From: Streptomyces sp. R21
GTDB lineage: Bacteria > Actinomycetota > Actinomycetes > Streptomycetales > Streptomycetaceae
Assembly: GCF_041051975.1 (NCBI RefSeq)
Contig: NZ_CP163435.1
Span: forward strand, 7,729,001 to 7,793,000
DNA length: 64,000 nt
Direction: 5' to 3'
Shown here: piece by piece, positions 23,836 to 31,814 of the stretch
Position numbering within the stretch: position 1 is the first letter of the stretch
Layout of the letters: the number at the start of each line of letters is the position of its first letter
Made by a program: the position numbers and the translations under genes
The notes under the pieces: generated by a model
What the model was told of the DNA's origin: nothing
The model's input: only the letters and a program-made list of their open reading frames with translations
Database searches by the model: none

Positions 23836-25221
23836 CTACCGCCGCACCCGCAACCCCACCGTGGCCGCACCGGTCACCAGAAGAAGCCCCGCACTCACCA
23901 CAAGGCTCCACCGCATCCCCGCCTCGAACCCCCCGCCCACCAGCGCTCCGAACAGAGCGATGGCGAGCCCCCCGGCCACCTGCCGGGCGGAGTTGAGCAC
24001 ACCCGCCGCCAGCCCCGCCCGCCCCGCAGGCACCGCCTCCATCATCGCGGCCGTGAGCGGCGGAACCGTCAGCGCGCACCCCAACGCCACCGGCACGAGA
24101 AGCAGCGCGACCAGGCCCGCCGGAGTCGACGAGTCGACGTACAGCAGAACGAGCAGCCCCGCGGCGGCCAGCGGCTGCCCGAGCAGCATCGGCAACCGTG
24201 CCCCGTACCGGCCCGCCAGCTTGCCCGCCACGATGTTCGTCCCCGCGATCAGCCCCGACATCGGCAGGAACATCAGCCCCGCGTACAGCGCGGACTTCCC
24301 CTGCACCTGCTGGAAGAAGAGCGAGAACAGGAACACCACCCCGTAGAACGCCACGCTGCACGCCGCCCCCGCCGCGACGAGCACGCTGACGTTGCGGCTG
24401 CGGAACAGCTCCAGCGGGACCACCGGATGCGGATGCCGCGCCTCGATCCGCAGGAAGACGGCCGCGCCCACCACCGCCACGCCCAGCGCGACCGCGCCCG
24501 TCGTGCCGCCCTCGATGACCGCGAAGGTCAGCGCGGTCAGCGTGACGACGGCCGTCAGCTGGCCCGGCAGGTCCAGCGGTGCGGGGCGCCGTTCGGAGCG
24601 CGGCGCCCGCAGCAGCAGCGCGAGCGCCACCGCGCCCAGCGGGAGGTTGATGAAGAAGATGCCCCGCCAGTCCCAGACGGTGGTGAGCGCACCGCCCGCG
24701 ACGGGCCCGAGCGCCACCGCGACCGACCCGCCCGCCGCCCACAGCGCGACGGCCCGCGCTCGCTTCGCGGCGTCCGCGTACGCCTGCCGCACCAGCGCCA
24801 GCGACGCCGGCAGCACCACGGCCGCGGCGGCGCCCTGCGCCACGCGCGAGGCGATCAGCACCGGCAGGTTGGGGGCCAGCCCGCAGGCCGCGGACGCGAC
24901 GGTGAACACCGCGACCCCGATCCCGTACGCCCGGCTCGCCCCGGCCCGGTCCGAGAACGCCCCGGTGGACAGCATGAGCGCTGCGAACGCCAGCGTGTAG
25001 GCATCCACGACCCACTGGAGCCCGGTCATCCCGCCGCCGAGCGCCGAGCCGATCGCCGGGAGCGCCACGTTCACGACCGAGGCGTCGAGAGTGATCAGCG
25101 CGAAGCCGAGAAGGGCCGCGACGAGGGTGAGGGCGGGGGAGGGGGGACGCTTCAGCTCTCCTCCTCTGGAGGGGAGTTGATGATCCGCTGCGGGGCTGTC
25201 GAGAACCGTTTTCGTAGCCAT
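23836..25221 (-). CDS. MFS drug exporter, DHA2 family
   Basis: 461 residues with about 14 membrane segments. DHA2 motifs are clear: LDASVVNVALPAIGSALGGG in TM1, LQWVVDAYTLAFAALMLSTGAFSDRAGA (motif A region) and a motif C-like stretch near ALGPVAGGALTTVWDWRGIFFINLP. Predicted proton-driven export of small hydrophobic compounds. The ATG at 25221 lies 70 bases from the divergent DJ-1/AraC regulator, which probably controls it. The substrate is unknown. Confidence 0.88.
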   Translation of the reverse strand: MATKTVLDSPAADHQLPSRGGELKRPPSPALTLVAALLGFALITLDASVVNVALPAIGSALGGGMTGLQWVVDAYTLAFAALMLSTGAFSDRAGASRAYGIGVAVFTVASAACGLAPNLPVLIASRVAQGAAAAVVLPASLALVRQAYADAAKRARAVALWAAGGSVAVALGPVAGGALTTVWDWRGIFFINLPLGAVALALLLRAPRSERRPAPLDLPGQLTAVVTLTALTFAVIEGGTTGAVALGVAVVGAAVFLRIEARHPHPVVPLELFRSRNVSVLVAAGAACSVAFYGVVFLFSLFFQQVQGKSALYAGLMFLPMSGLIAGTNIVAGKLAGRYGARLPMLLGQPLAAAGLLVLLYVDSSTPAGLVALLLVPVALGCALTVPPLTAAMMEAVPAGRAGLAAGVLNSARQVAGGLAIALFGALVGGGFEAGMRWSLVVSAGLLLVTGAATVGLRVRR

Positions 25222-25291
25222 GCCCTCATGTTGGGGACGATCGGCGGCGTACAGTAGTGGCCCGAATGCCATACGTCCGGAGGTTCTGGCC

Positions 25292-26290
25292 ATGCATGCC
25301 GCACAGCGGACACCGCACCGGGTAGCCGTCGTCGCGCCCTCCCCGGTGTCGATGTTCAACCTGGCCATCCCCGAGCTGCTCTTCGCGAAGGCCGAGGTGG
25401 ACGGGGCCCCGGGGTACGAGGTGACCTTCTGCACGCCGGAGCCGGGTCCGGTCGCCACCACCGGCGGGCTCGACCTGCACGTGGGGCGGGGCCTGGACGC
25501 CGTACAGGACGCGGACACGGTGCTGGTCGCCGGCACCGGACAGCGGCACGCGCCCGATCCCCGGACCGTGACCGCCGTCCGCGAGGCCGCCGCCGCGGGC
25601 AAGCGCATCGCCTCGATCTGCAGCGGCGCCTTCGTGCTCGCCGAGGCGGGCCTGCTCGACGGGCGCAGCGCCACGACGTACTGGGAACTCGCGGACGAGC
25701 TGCGCAGGCGCTATCCGGCGCTCGACCTGAAGGGCGACGTCCTTTACGTCCAGGACGGCGAGATCATGACCTCCTCCGGGTACGCCGCCGGAATCGACCT
25801 CTGCCTGCACATCATCCGCACCGACTACGGCGCCGCCGTCGCCAACCAGGTGGCCCGCCTCGCCCTGGTCGCACCCGTACGGCCCGGCGGCCAGACCCAG
25901 TTCACCCAGACCCCGCTCCCGGCGGAACGGGGCAACGTCTGCGCGGACACCCGAGGCTGGGCGATGCGCAACCTCGACAAGCCGCTCACCCTCACCGATC
26001 TCGCCCGGCACGCGGGCGTCAGCGTCCGCACCCTGACCCGCCGCTTCCACGCCGAGAGCGGCGTGAGCCCCCTGCAGTGGCTCCTCCACCAGCGCATCGA
26101 GCGCGCCAAGGAACTCCTGGAAACGACCACCCTCCCCATGGACCAGCTGGCCAGATCCTCCGGCCTGGGCACAGCCGACTCCCTGCGCTCCCACCTGGTC
26201 CGCCGCACGGGCCTGACCCCGAGCGCGTACCGCGCCCAGTTCAGCCGCCTGGGAACCGGGGCCGCTGCCGCCACGTCATCCGCTGCATGA
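25292..26290 (+). CDS. AraC-family regulator with DJ-1/PfpI domain (GlxA/FtrA-like)
   Basis: 332 residues from ATG 25292, which has GGAGG 8 bases upstream. The N-terminal DJ-1/PfpI domain at about 8-180 includes ICSGAFVLAEAGLLDGRSATTYW, the nucleophile-elbow motif with Cys. The C-terminal AraC domain at about 220-320 has two HTH units: LTDLARHAGVSVRTLTRRF and LARSSGLGTADSLRSHLVRRTGLTPSAYR. It is divergent from the MFS exporter, so local control of that exporter is likely. The effector is not known. Confidence 0.88.
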   Translation: MHAAQRTPHRVAVVAPSPVSMFNLAIPELLFAKAEVDGAPGYEVTFCTPEPGPVATTGGLDLHVGRGLDAVQDADTVLVAGTGQRHAPDPRTVTAVREAAAAGKRIASICSGAFVLAEAGLLDGRSATTYWELADELRRRYPALDLKGDVLYVQDGEIMTSSGYAAGIDLCLHIIRTDYGAAVANQVARLALVAPVRPGGQTQFTQTPLPAERGNVCADTRGWAMRNLDKPLTLTDLARHAGVSVRTLTRRFHAESGVSPLQWLLHQRIERAKELLETTTLPMDQLARSSGLGTADSLRSHLVRRTGLTPSAYRAQFSRLGTGAAAATSSAA

Positions 26291-26667
26291 TCAGACCGCA
26301 TCGCACCGTCGGGTCCCTCGTGATCAGGACCGCCCTGCCGACCGAGGCCGTCACCATCGCCGAGCTGCACGTCCGGGCTCGCTCGACGTACTACCGGGAC
26401 GGGCTGCCGGACGCGGACACGGACTATGCGGCAGCCTGGCGGCGCTCCATCGAGCGCTCGGACGGCCATGTCCTGTGCGCCGTGCGGGACGGGCGGATCG
26501 TGGGCGTGGCCGCCTTCCGCACCGACGACGGCAGGCCGGCCGACAGCGTGCGGCTCTTCCAGTTCCATGTCGCCCGAGAACCCGCCCGCCGAGGGCGACA
26601 GCCACCGCTACCTGCGCTTCTCCGTCACCAGGGAGGAACCGACCGGGGAATGAACCCCGCTGCTTGA
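26287..26667 (+). pseudogene. Truncated GNAT acetyltransferase, probable remnant
   Basis: ATG at 26287 overlaps the regulator stop by 4 bases. The first about 93 residues look like a normal GNAT start: LVIRTALPTEAVTIAELHVRARSTYYRDG and GHVLCAVRDGRIVGVAAF, then RLFQFHV, which normally leads into the acetyl-CoA loop (RxxGxG/A). Here the expected loop and the C-terminal half are missing; the frame continues into REPARRGRQPPLPALLRH, which has no GNAT features. After about 26567 another frame reads well (AEGDSHRYLRFSVTREEPTGE, stop 26653) and looks like the C-terminus of a different protein. A deletion or recombination joint near 26565-26575 is the simplest reading. Confidence 0.6.
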
Positions 26668-26728
26668 ACGTTCATCCAGTCGGCGGAGGGAGTCTCCGCG
26701 CCCCTGTGACCTGGAGAGAAGTCGAAGA

Positions 26729-27448
26729 ATGCGCGTCGAGATCTGGAGCGACATCGCCTGCCCGTGGTGCTACGTGGGCAAGGCCCGCTTCGAGAAGGCG
26801 CTCGACGCCTTCCCGCACCGTGACGAGGTCGAGGTGGTGCACCGGTCCTTCGAGCTCGACCCGGGGCGCGCCAAGGGTGACATCCAGCCCGTCATCAAGA
26901 TGCTGACGAAGAAGTACGGCATGAGCGAGGCACAGGCGCAGGCCGGCGAGGAGAACCTCGGTACGCAGGCCGCCGCCGAGGGTCTCGACTACCGCACCCG
27001 GGACCGCGACCACGGCAACACCTTCGACATGCACCGCCTGCTGCACTTCGCCAAGGAGCAGGGCCGCCAGGACGAGCTGATCGGCCTGCTGTACAAGGCG
27101 AACTTCGCCGAGGAGCGGACCGTCTTCGACGACGACGAGCGGCTCGTGGAGCTGGCCGTCGCCGCCGGGCTCGACGCGGACGCGGCCCGGAAGGTCCTCG
27201 CCGACCCCGCCGCCTACGCCGACGCCGTGCGCGCCGACGAGCGCGAGGCCGCCGAGCTGGGCGCGAACGGCGTCCCTTTCTTCGTCCTCGACCGCAAGTT
27301 CGGCGTCTCCGGCGCCCAGCCCGCCGAGGTCTTCACCCAGGCGCTGACCCAGGCCTGGGGCGAGCGCCCGCCGCTGAAGCTGATCCAGGACGCGTCCGCC
27401 GACGCGGAGGCCTGCGGCCCGGACGGATGCGCCGTACCGCAGCACTGA
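26729..27448 (+). CDS. DsbA-family oxidoreductase, FrnE-like
   Basis: 239 residues, cytoplasmic (no signal). The thioredoxin-fold active site CPWC is at about residues 11-14 (WSDIACPWCYVGKARFEKAL). The helical insertion contains NTFDMHRLLHFAKEQGRQDEL, and the cis-Pro loop appears in GANGVPFFVLDRKFGVSGAQP. These features match the FrnE/DsbA-like disulfide or polyketide-isomerase group. The C-terminus has extra cysteines (EACGPDGCAVPQH). Predicted dithiol-disulfide oxidoreductase; its substrate is unknown. Confidence 0.88.
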   Translation: MRVEIWSDIACPWCYVGKARFEKALDAFPHRDEVEVVHRSFELDPGRAKGDIQPVIKMLTKKYGMSEAQAQAGEENLGTQAAAEGLDYRTRDRDHGNTFDMHRLLHFAKEQGRQDELIGLLYKANFAEERTVFDDDERLVELAVAAGLDADAARKVLADPAAYADAVRADEREAAELGANGVPFFVLDRKFGVSGAQPAEVFTQALTQAWGERPPLKLIQDASADAEACGPDGCAVPQH

Positions 27449-27556
27449 GTCCGGACCACAAAAGCGCAGGTCGGGGACGTCGCATAAGCGCTGCTTAGGG
27501 AATCCACGTAAAAGTCCGCAATGGACGGGGAGTTCGTGGGGCCGCAGAGTAGGGGC

Positions 27557-28624
27557 ATGGAGACCTTCGAGAGTTTCGAGAGCCTCGTCCGAGCCGAGTT
27601 CGCCCCGAAGAACACCTACCTCAACACCGCGAGCACCGGCCTCCTCCCGGTGCGCGCGGTGGACGCCATGCGGGCCGGCGTCGAATCCGTGGCGGCCGGG
27701 CAGCCGCAGGACATGTTCGCGGACGTGGAGGCGGCCAGGGCCTCCTTCGCCCGGCTGGTCGGTGTCCCGGCCCGCCGGGTCGCGGCCGGCGCCTCGGTCG
27801 CCGTCTACACCGGCCTGATCGCGGCCTCCCTCCCCGCGGGCGCCGAAGTCCTCACCGCCGAGGCCGACTTCACCTCCGTCGTGAACCCCTTCCACGTCCG
27901 CGGGGACCTCAAGGTCCGCACCGTGCCGCTGGAGGCCATGGCCGAGTCGGTGCGCCCCGGCACCGCCCTGGTCGCCGTCAGCGCCGCGCAGTCCGCGGAC
28001 GGGCGGATCGCCGACCTCGCCGCGATCCGGGAGGCCGCCCGGACGCACGGCGCCCGCACCTACCTCGACGTCTCGCAGGCCGCCGGTTGGCTCCCCGTCG
28101 ACGCGGACGCCTACGACTACGTCTCGTCCGTCGCCTTCAAGTGGCTCGTCTGCCCGCGCGGCGTGGCTTTCCTCGTCGTCCCGGAGGACCTCGGCGGACT
28201 CACGCCCGTCTTCGCCGGCTGGGTCGCGGGCGAGCGCCCCTGGGACAGCTGCTACGGCCCCGTCGAGGAACTCGCCCACTCCGCACGGCGGTTCGACGAA
28301 AGCCCCAGCCTGTTCTCCTACGCCGGTGCCCGGCACTCCCTCGAACTCATCGAGCAACTCGGCGTGGACACCGTACGAGCCCACGACCTCGCACTCGCCG
28401 ACCGCTTCCGCGAAGGACTGCACGGACTCGGCCACGAACCGGTCCCCGCACCCGGCTCGGCCATCGTGTCGGTGCCCGGACTCGGCCGCCACCAGAGCGA
28501 GTTGAGCCGGGCGGGCATCGAGGTCTCCGACCGCGCGGGCAACCTGCGGGCGGCCTTCCACCTGTACAACACGCCCACCGATGTCGACCGGCTCCTTGAC
28601 GCCCTGTCCGGTCTGTCCGGCTGA
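27557..28624 (+). CDS. Class V aminotransferase (cysteine desulfurase-like fold)
   Basis: 355 residues from ATG 27557. Fold type I PLP enzyme: YLNTASTGLLPVRAV at the N-terminus, PLP-contact region TYLDVSQAAGWLPVDADAYDYV, and the Schiff-base lysine in SVAFKWLVCPRGVAFLVV. It resembles the cysteine desulfurase/kynureninase-like group but lacks an obvious catalytic cysteine loop, so the donor and acceptor are unknown. No clear Shine-Dalgarno: AGGGG touches the start codon. A small palindrome, TAAGCGCTGCTTA, lies upstream at 27485-27497. Confidence 0.8.
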   Translation: METFESFESLVRAEFAPKNTYLNTASTGLLPVRAVDAMRAGVESVAAGQPQDMFADVEAARASFARLVGVPARRVAAGASVAVYTGLIAASLPAGAEVLTAEADFTSVVNPFHVRGDLKVRTVPLEAMAESVRPGTALVAVSAAQSADGRIADLAAIREAARTHGARTYLDVSQAAGWLPVDADAYDYVSSVAFKWLVCPRGVAFLVVPEDLGGLTPVFAGWVAGERPWDSCYGPVEELAHSARRFDESPSLFSYAGARHSLELIEQLGVDTVRAHDLALADRFREGLHGLGHEPVPAPGSAIVSVPGLGRHQSELSRAGIEVSDRAGNLRAAFHLYNTPTDVDRLLDALSGLSG

Positions 28625-28669
28625 CACCCTGGCGCGGGCCGCGCGGGAACGCTAGGAAGGCACCACGAG

Positions 28670-29284
28670 GTGGTGGTGCCGGTGGAGCCTACGGCCGAGA
28701 AGTCCGCGGAGCCGTACGTCGACGCGGAGCTGCATCGACGGCTGGTGTACGGCGACGAGTCCGCGCTGGGCGAGGTCTACGCCGCGTACGGCGGGCTGGT
28801 CCGGCGCGTCGCCGCCCGGGTCACGCGCAGCCCGGCCGCCGCCGAGGATGTGGCGCAGGAGGTCTTCGCCCAGCTGTGGAGCAGGCCGTACGCCTTCGAC
28901 GCGCGCCGCGGCACGCTGCGCACCTGGCTGTCCATGCTCGCCCACCGGCGAGCCGTGGACTGGGTGCGCGGCGAGGCCCGGCACCGCAAGGCCGGCGCGG
29001 ACGACGCGGCGCTGCACGCCATCCCCGACACCGGGCCCGGCCCCGACGAGACGGTCGTCGACCGCGAACGCTCGCTGCTGCTGCACACCGCCCTCGCCGA
29101 ACTCCCGGCGCCCCAGCGCGAGGTGGTCCACCTCGCCTACTTCGCGGGCCGCACCTACCGCCAGGCCGCCGTCGAACTCGGCATCCCCGAGGGCACGGCC
29201 AAGACCCGGCTGCGCTCCGCCCTGCGCAAGCTGGCGGAATCCCTGGCGGACCCGCCGGACCCGGCGTGGGAGAGGGGCGCGTGA
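28670..29284 (+). CDS. ECF sigma factor, SigK/SigL-like
   Basis: 204 residues. Region 2: ELHRRLVYGDESALGEVYAAYGGLVRRVAARVTRSPAAAEDVAQEVFAQLW. Region 4: LAELPAPQREVVHLAYFAGRTYRQAA and GIPEGTAKTRLRSALRKLAESL. GTG starts at 28670, 28673 or 28676 are possible; 28670 has AGGAAGG 9 bases upstream. The downstream gene is a zinc-finger anti-sigma fusion 58 bases away, so the two form a regulatory pair. SigK/SigL-type factors usually respond to redox or surface signals; here a thiol-linked signal is inferred from the partner domain. Confidence 0.88.
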   Translation: MVVPVEPTAEKSAEPYVDAELHRRLVYGDESALGEVYAAYGGLVRRVAARVTRSPAAAEDVAQEVFAQLWSRPYAFDARRGTLRTWLSMLAHRRAVDWVRGEARHRKAGADDAALHAIPDTGPGPDETVVDRERSLLLHTALAELPAPQREVVHLAYFAGRTYRQAAVELGIPEGTAKTRLRSALRKLAESLADPPDPAWERGA

Positions 29285-29342
29285 TGGCGGCGCGGGCAGG
29301 ATGCGGGACAGGACCGGCCACGCCTCGGAAGGGCGGCACGCG

Positions 29343-30443
29343 ATGAGCACCGAGCACGACCACGTACGGGAGCTGCTGGCCGCCTGGGCCGTCGGCGCAC
29401 TGCTGCCCGGGGACGAGAAGCGGGTCCCGCTGCACCTCGCGGAGTGCGAGTCCTGCGCCGCGGAGGCCGAACGGCTGCGCGAGACGGTACGGCTGCTGGA
29501 CGGGCACCACCGGGCGGGCGGAGCCGCGTCCGGCGCCGCCGCGGGACACCCGACGGAGCTCGGCGGCGGCGCGGACCCCGTCATGGGCGGCGCCTCCCGT
29601 ACCCACGCCAACGGCACCGCGAGCGTCCTCGCCCTCGCGCTGCGCTCCCGGCCCGCCGCCCCGCGGGTCGCCGCACACGCGGCGCCGTACGCCGGCGCGG
29701 TCTCCGGACTCCGGGCGCTGCTACGGGAGTTGGAGACTCACGGAGCCTGGGGGACCCCGGTCGTGCACGACTGGGACGTGCACGGCACCGTCGCCCATCT
29801 GATCGCCGCCGACGAACACCTGGCGCGACGGCTCGGGTTGGACACCCGGGTGCCGGACGCGCACGGCGCCGAGGAGGCGCCGTGGGAGGAGGCGTGGAGC
29901 GCCCGGACCGCCGACGTGATCGCGTACGAGCACGAGCGCGCCCCCGAGCAGACCGTCGCCACCTGGGCCGGGCAGGCGGCTGCGCTCCTCGCCACACCCG
30001 AGGCACGCGATCCCGAACTGGCCGCGCACGCGACGACGTTGATGGGCGTACGGCTGCCGGTAGCCGATCACTTCGTGGTGCGGGCCTTCGAGACGTGGAT
30101 CCACACCGACGACATCGGCCGCGCACTCGGCCTGGCCGTGCCTCCGCCGCCCGACGCCCACCTGGGGCAGCTGGTCCGCCTCGCCGTCCGCATCCTCGGC
30201 CTGGCGCTGGGGCCCGCGGCGCCCCCGGTGCTCTTCGCGCTGGCCCGGGGAGGCGACGACGCCCAGTGGGTGCTGGGCTCCGAGGACGAGCCGGTGCGGG
30301 CCGAACTCGTCCTGGACCCGGTCGACTTCTGTCTCCTGGTGGGCGGACGGTACGCGCCCGAGGAGGTGCCGCGGGGCGCCACGGGCGACGCGGCCGCCGT
30401 ACAGCAGGTGCTGGAGCGCGCCGCGTCGCTGGCGTGGCTGTGA
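29343..30443 (+). CDS. Zinc-finger anti-sigma fused to mycothiol-dependent (MDMPI) domain
   Basis: 366 residues. The N-terminal about 60 residues are a ZAS anti-sigma domain with HLAECESCAAEAERL (His-x3-Cys-x2-Cys). After a Gly/Ala-rich linker, residues about 105-360 match the MDMPI/DinB-like domain: VHDWDVHGTVAHLIAADEHLARRLGL, ADHFVVRAFETWIHTDDIGRALG and a C-terminal domain with LVLDPVDFCLLVGGR. The metal-binding His residues of DinB-like folds appear in VAHLIAADEH and WIHTDD. MDMPI enzymes use mycothiol, so the fusion suggests sigma control linked to mycothiol or electrophile status (inference). The stop lies 6 bases from the convergent ectD stop. Confidence 0.82.
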   Translation: MSTEHDHVRELLAAWAVGALLPGDEKRVPLHLAECESCAAEAERLRETVRLLDGHHRAGGAASGAAAGHPTELGGGADPVMGGASRTHANGTASVLALALRSRPAAPRVAAHAAPYAGAVSGLRALLRELETHGAWGTPVVHDWDVHGTVAHLIAADEHLARRLGLDTRVPDAHGAEEAPWEEAWSARTADVIAYEHERAPEQTVATWAGQAAALLATPEARDPELAAHATTLMGVRLPVADHFVVRAFETWIHTDDIGRALGLAVPPPPDAHLGQLVRLAVRILGLALGPAAPPVLFALARGGDDAQWVLGSEDEPVRAELVLDPVDFCLLVGGRYAPEEVPRGATGDAAAVQQVLERAASLAWL

Positions 30444-30449
30444 GAGGCC

Positions 30450-31337
30450 CTACTTCACCGGCGTGAAGTCCCGAGCCCCGATGAACTCCGGTCGGCGCAC
30501 CGGTGCAGCGAACGGCTCCACCGCCGCGTTGTCCACGCTGTTGAACACGATGAACACGTTGCTGCGCGGGAACGGGGTGATGTTGTCGCCCGAGCCGTGC
30601 ATGCAGTTGCAGTCGAACCAGGTCGCCGAACCGGCCCTGCCCGTGAAGAGCTTGATGCCGTGCCGGGTGGCGAAGCGGGTGAGCGCCTCGTCGGACGGCG
30701 TGCCCGCGTCCTGCATCTGCAGGGACTTCTTGTAGTTGTCCTTCGGAGTGGCCCCCGCGCACCCGAGGAACGTCTTGTGCGACCCCGGCATGATCATGAG
30801 ACCGCCGTTGGTGTCGTGGTTCTCGGTCAGCGCGATCGACACCGACACCGTCCGCATGTTCGGCAGACCGTCCTCGGCGTGCCAGGTCTCGAAGTCCGAG
30901 TGCCAGTAGAAGCCGCTCGCCCCGAACCCGGGCTTGACGTTGATCCGCGACTGGTGGACGTACACGTCCGAGCCGAGGATCTGCCGGGCCCGTCCGACGA
31001 CCCGCTCGTCGCGCACCAGCCGGGCGAAGACCTCGCTGATCCGGTGCACCTCGAAGACGGAGCGGATCTCCTGCGTCGCCGGTTCGATGATCGACCGCTC
31101 GTCGGCGCGGATCGCCGGATCGGTGACCAGACGCTCCAACTCCTGCCGGTAGACGGCGACTTCGTCATCGGCGAGGAGGTCCCCTACCGCGAGGAAGCCG
31201 TCCCGCTCGAAGGACTGCAGGCCGGACACCTCGATGGGGCCGGGCGTGCCGGGGGCACCCCAGACGACCGGGTCCCGGCGGGGCACGGACACCTCGGTGG
31301 CGCCGCGGCTGGGGTACAGATCGGTGATGGTGGTCAT
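30450..31337 (-). CDS. ectD: Ectoine hydroxylase
   Basis: Fe(II)/2-oxoglutarate dioxygenase that converts ectoine to 5-hydroxyectoine. 295 residues from ATG 31337. The EctD signature QSRINVKPGFGASGFYWHSDFETWHAEDG is present, with iron ligands at about H146, D148 and H247 (CMHGSGDN), and the 2-oxoglutarate-binding Arg in PFPRSNVFIVFN. It is the last gene of ectABCD, only 5 bases after the ectC stop. The complete set predicts conversion of aspartate semialdehyde to hydroxyectoine, an osmo- and heat-stress protectant. Confidence 0.95.
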   Translation of the reverse strand: MTTITDLYPSRGATEVSVPRRDPVVWGAPGTPGPIEVSGLQSFERDGFLAVGDLLADDEVAVYRQELERLVTDPAIRADERSIIEPATQEIRSVFEVHRISEVFARLVRDERVVGRARQILGSDVYVHQSRINVKPGFGASGFYWHSDFETWHAEDGLPNMRTVSVSIALTENHDTNGGLMIMPGSHKTFLGCAGATPKDNYKKSLQMQDAGTPSDEALTRFATRHGIKLFTGRAGSATWFDCNCMHGSGDNITPFPRSNVFIVFNSVDNAAVEPFAAPVRRPEFIGARDFTPVK

Positions 31338-31342
31338 GGGTC

Positions 31343-31777
31343 TCAGACCTCCTCGGGTTCGGTCAGATGGGGGTCCCCCCAGGCATTCGGCTCTGGGGGA
31401 GGGTAGACACCGTTCTCGTCGTGGTCCTCCCGTCCGGTCACGGGCGGATTGAAGACACAGATGCAGCGGAAGTCCTCCTTGATCCGCATCGTGTGCCGCT
31501 CGTGCCCGTCGAGGAGGTACATGGTCCCGGGCGTGATCGTGTACTTCTGCCCGGTCTCGTCGTCGGTGAGCTCGGCCTCGCCCTCGACGCAGACGACGGC
31601 CTCGATGTGGTTCGCGTACCACATCGACGTCTCCGTACCCGCGTACAGGATCGTCTCGTGCACGGAGAAGCCGACCCTCTCCTTGGCGAGGACGATGCGC
31701 TTGCTCTCCCAGGTACCGGACGCGGCCTTGACGTGCCGGTCGGTGCCTTCGATCTCCTGGAACGAACGGACTATCAC
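31343..31777 (-). CDS. ectC: Ectoine synthase
   Basis: Cyclises N-gamma-acetyl-L-2,4-diaminobutyrate to ectoine. 144 residues, cupin fold. Conserved family segments: MIVRSFQEIEGTDRHV, RIVLAKERVGFSVHETILYAG, MWYANHIEAVVCVEGEAELT, TITPGTMYLLDGHERHTMR and FRCICVFNPPVTGREDHDENGVYP. Metal-site residues (Glu in HIEAVV, Tyr in GTMYLL, His in ERHTMR) are present. It starts 37 bases after the ectB stop. Confidence 0.96.
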   Translation of the reverse strand: MIVRSFQEIEGTDRHVKAASGTWESKRIVLAKERVGFSVHETILYAGTETSMWYANHIEAVVCVEGEAELTDDETGQKYTITPGTMYLLDGHERHTMRIKEDFRCICVFNPPVTGREDHDENGVYPPPEPNAWGDPHLTEPEEV

Positions 31778-31814
31778 GGTGGTGCGATGCCTCCTCGGCA
31801 GTCGGTTGCGTCGG

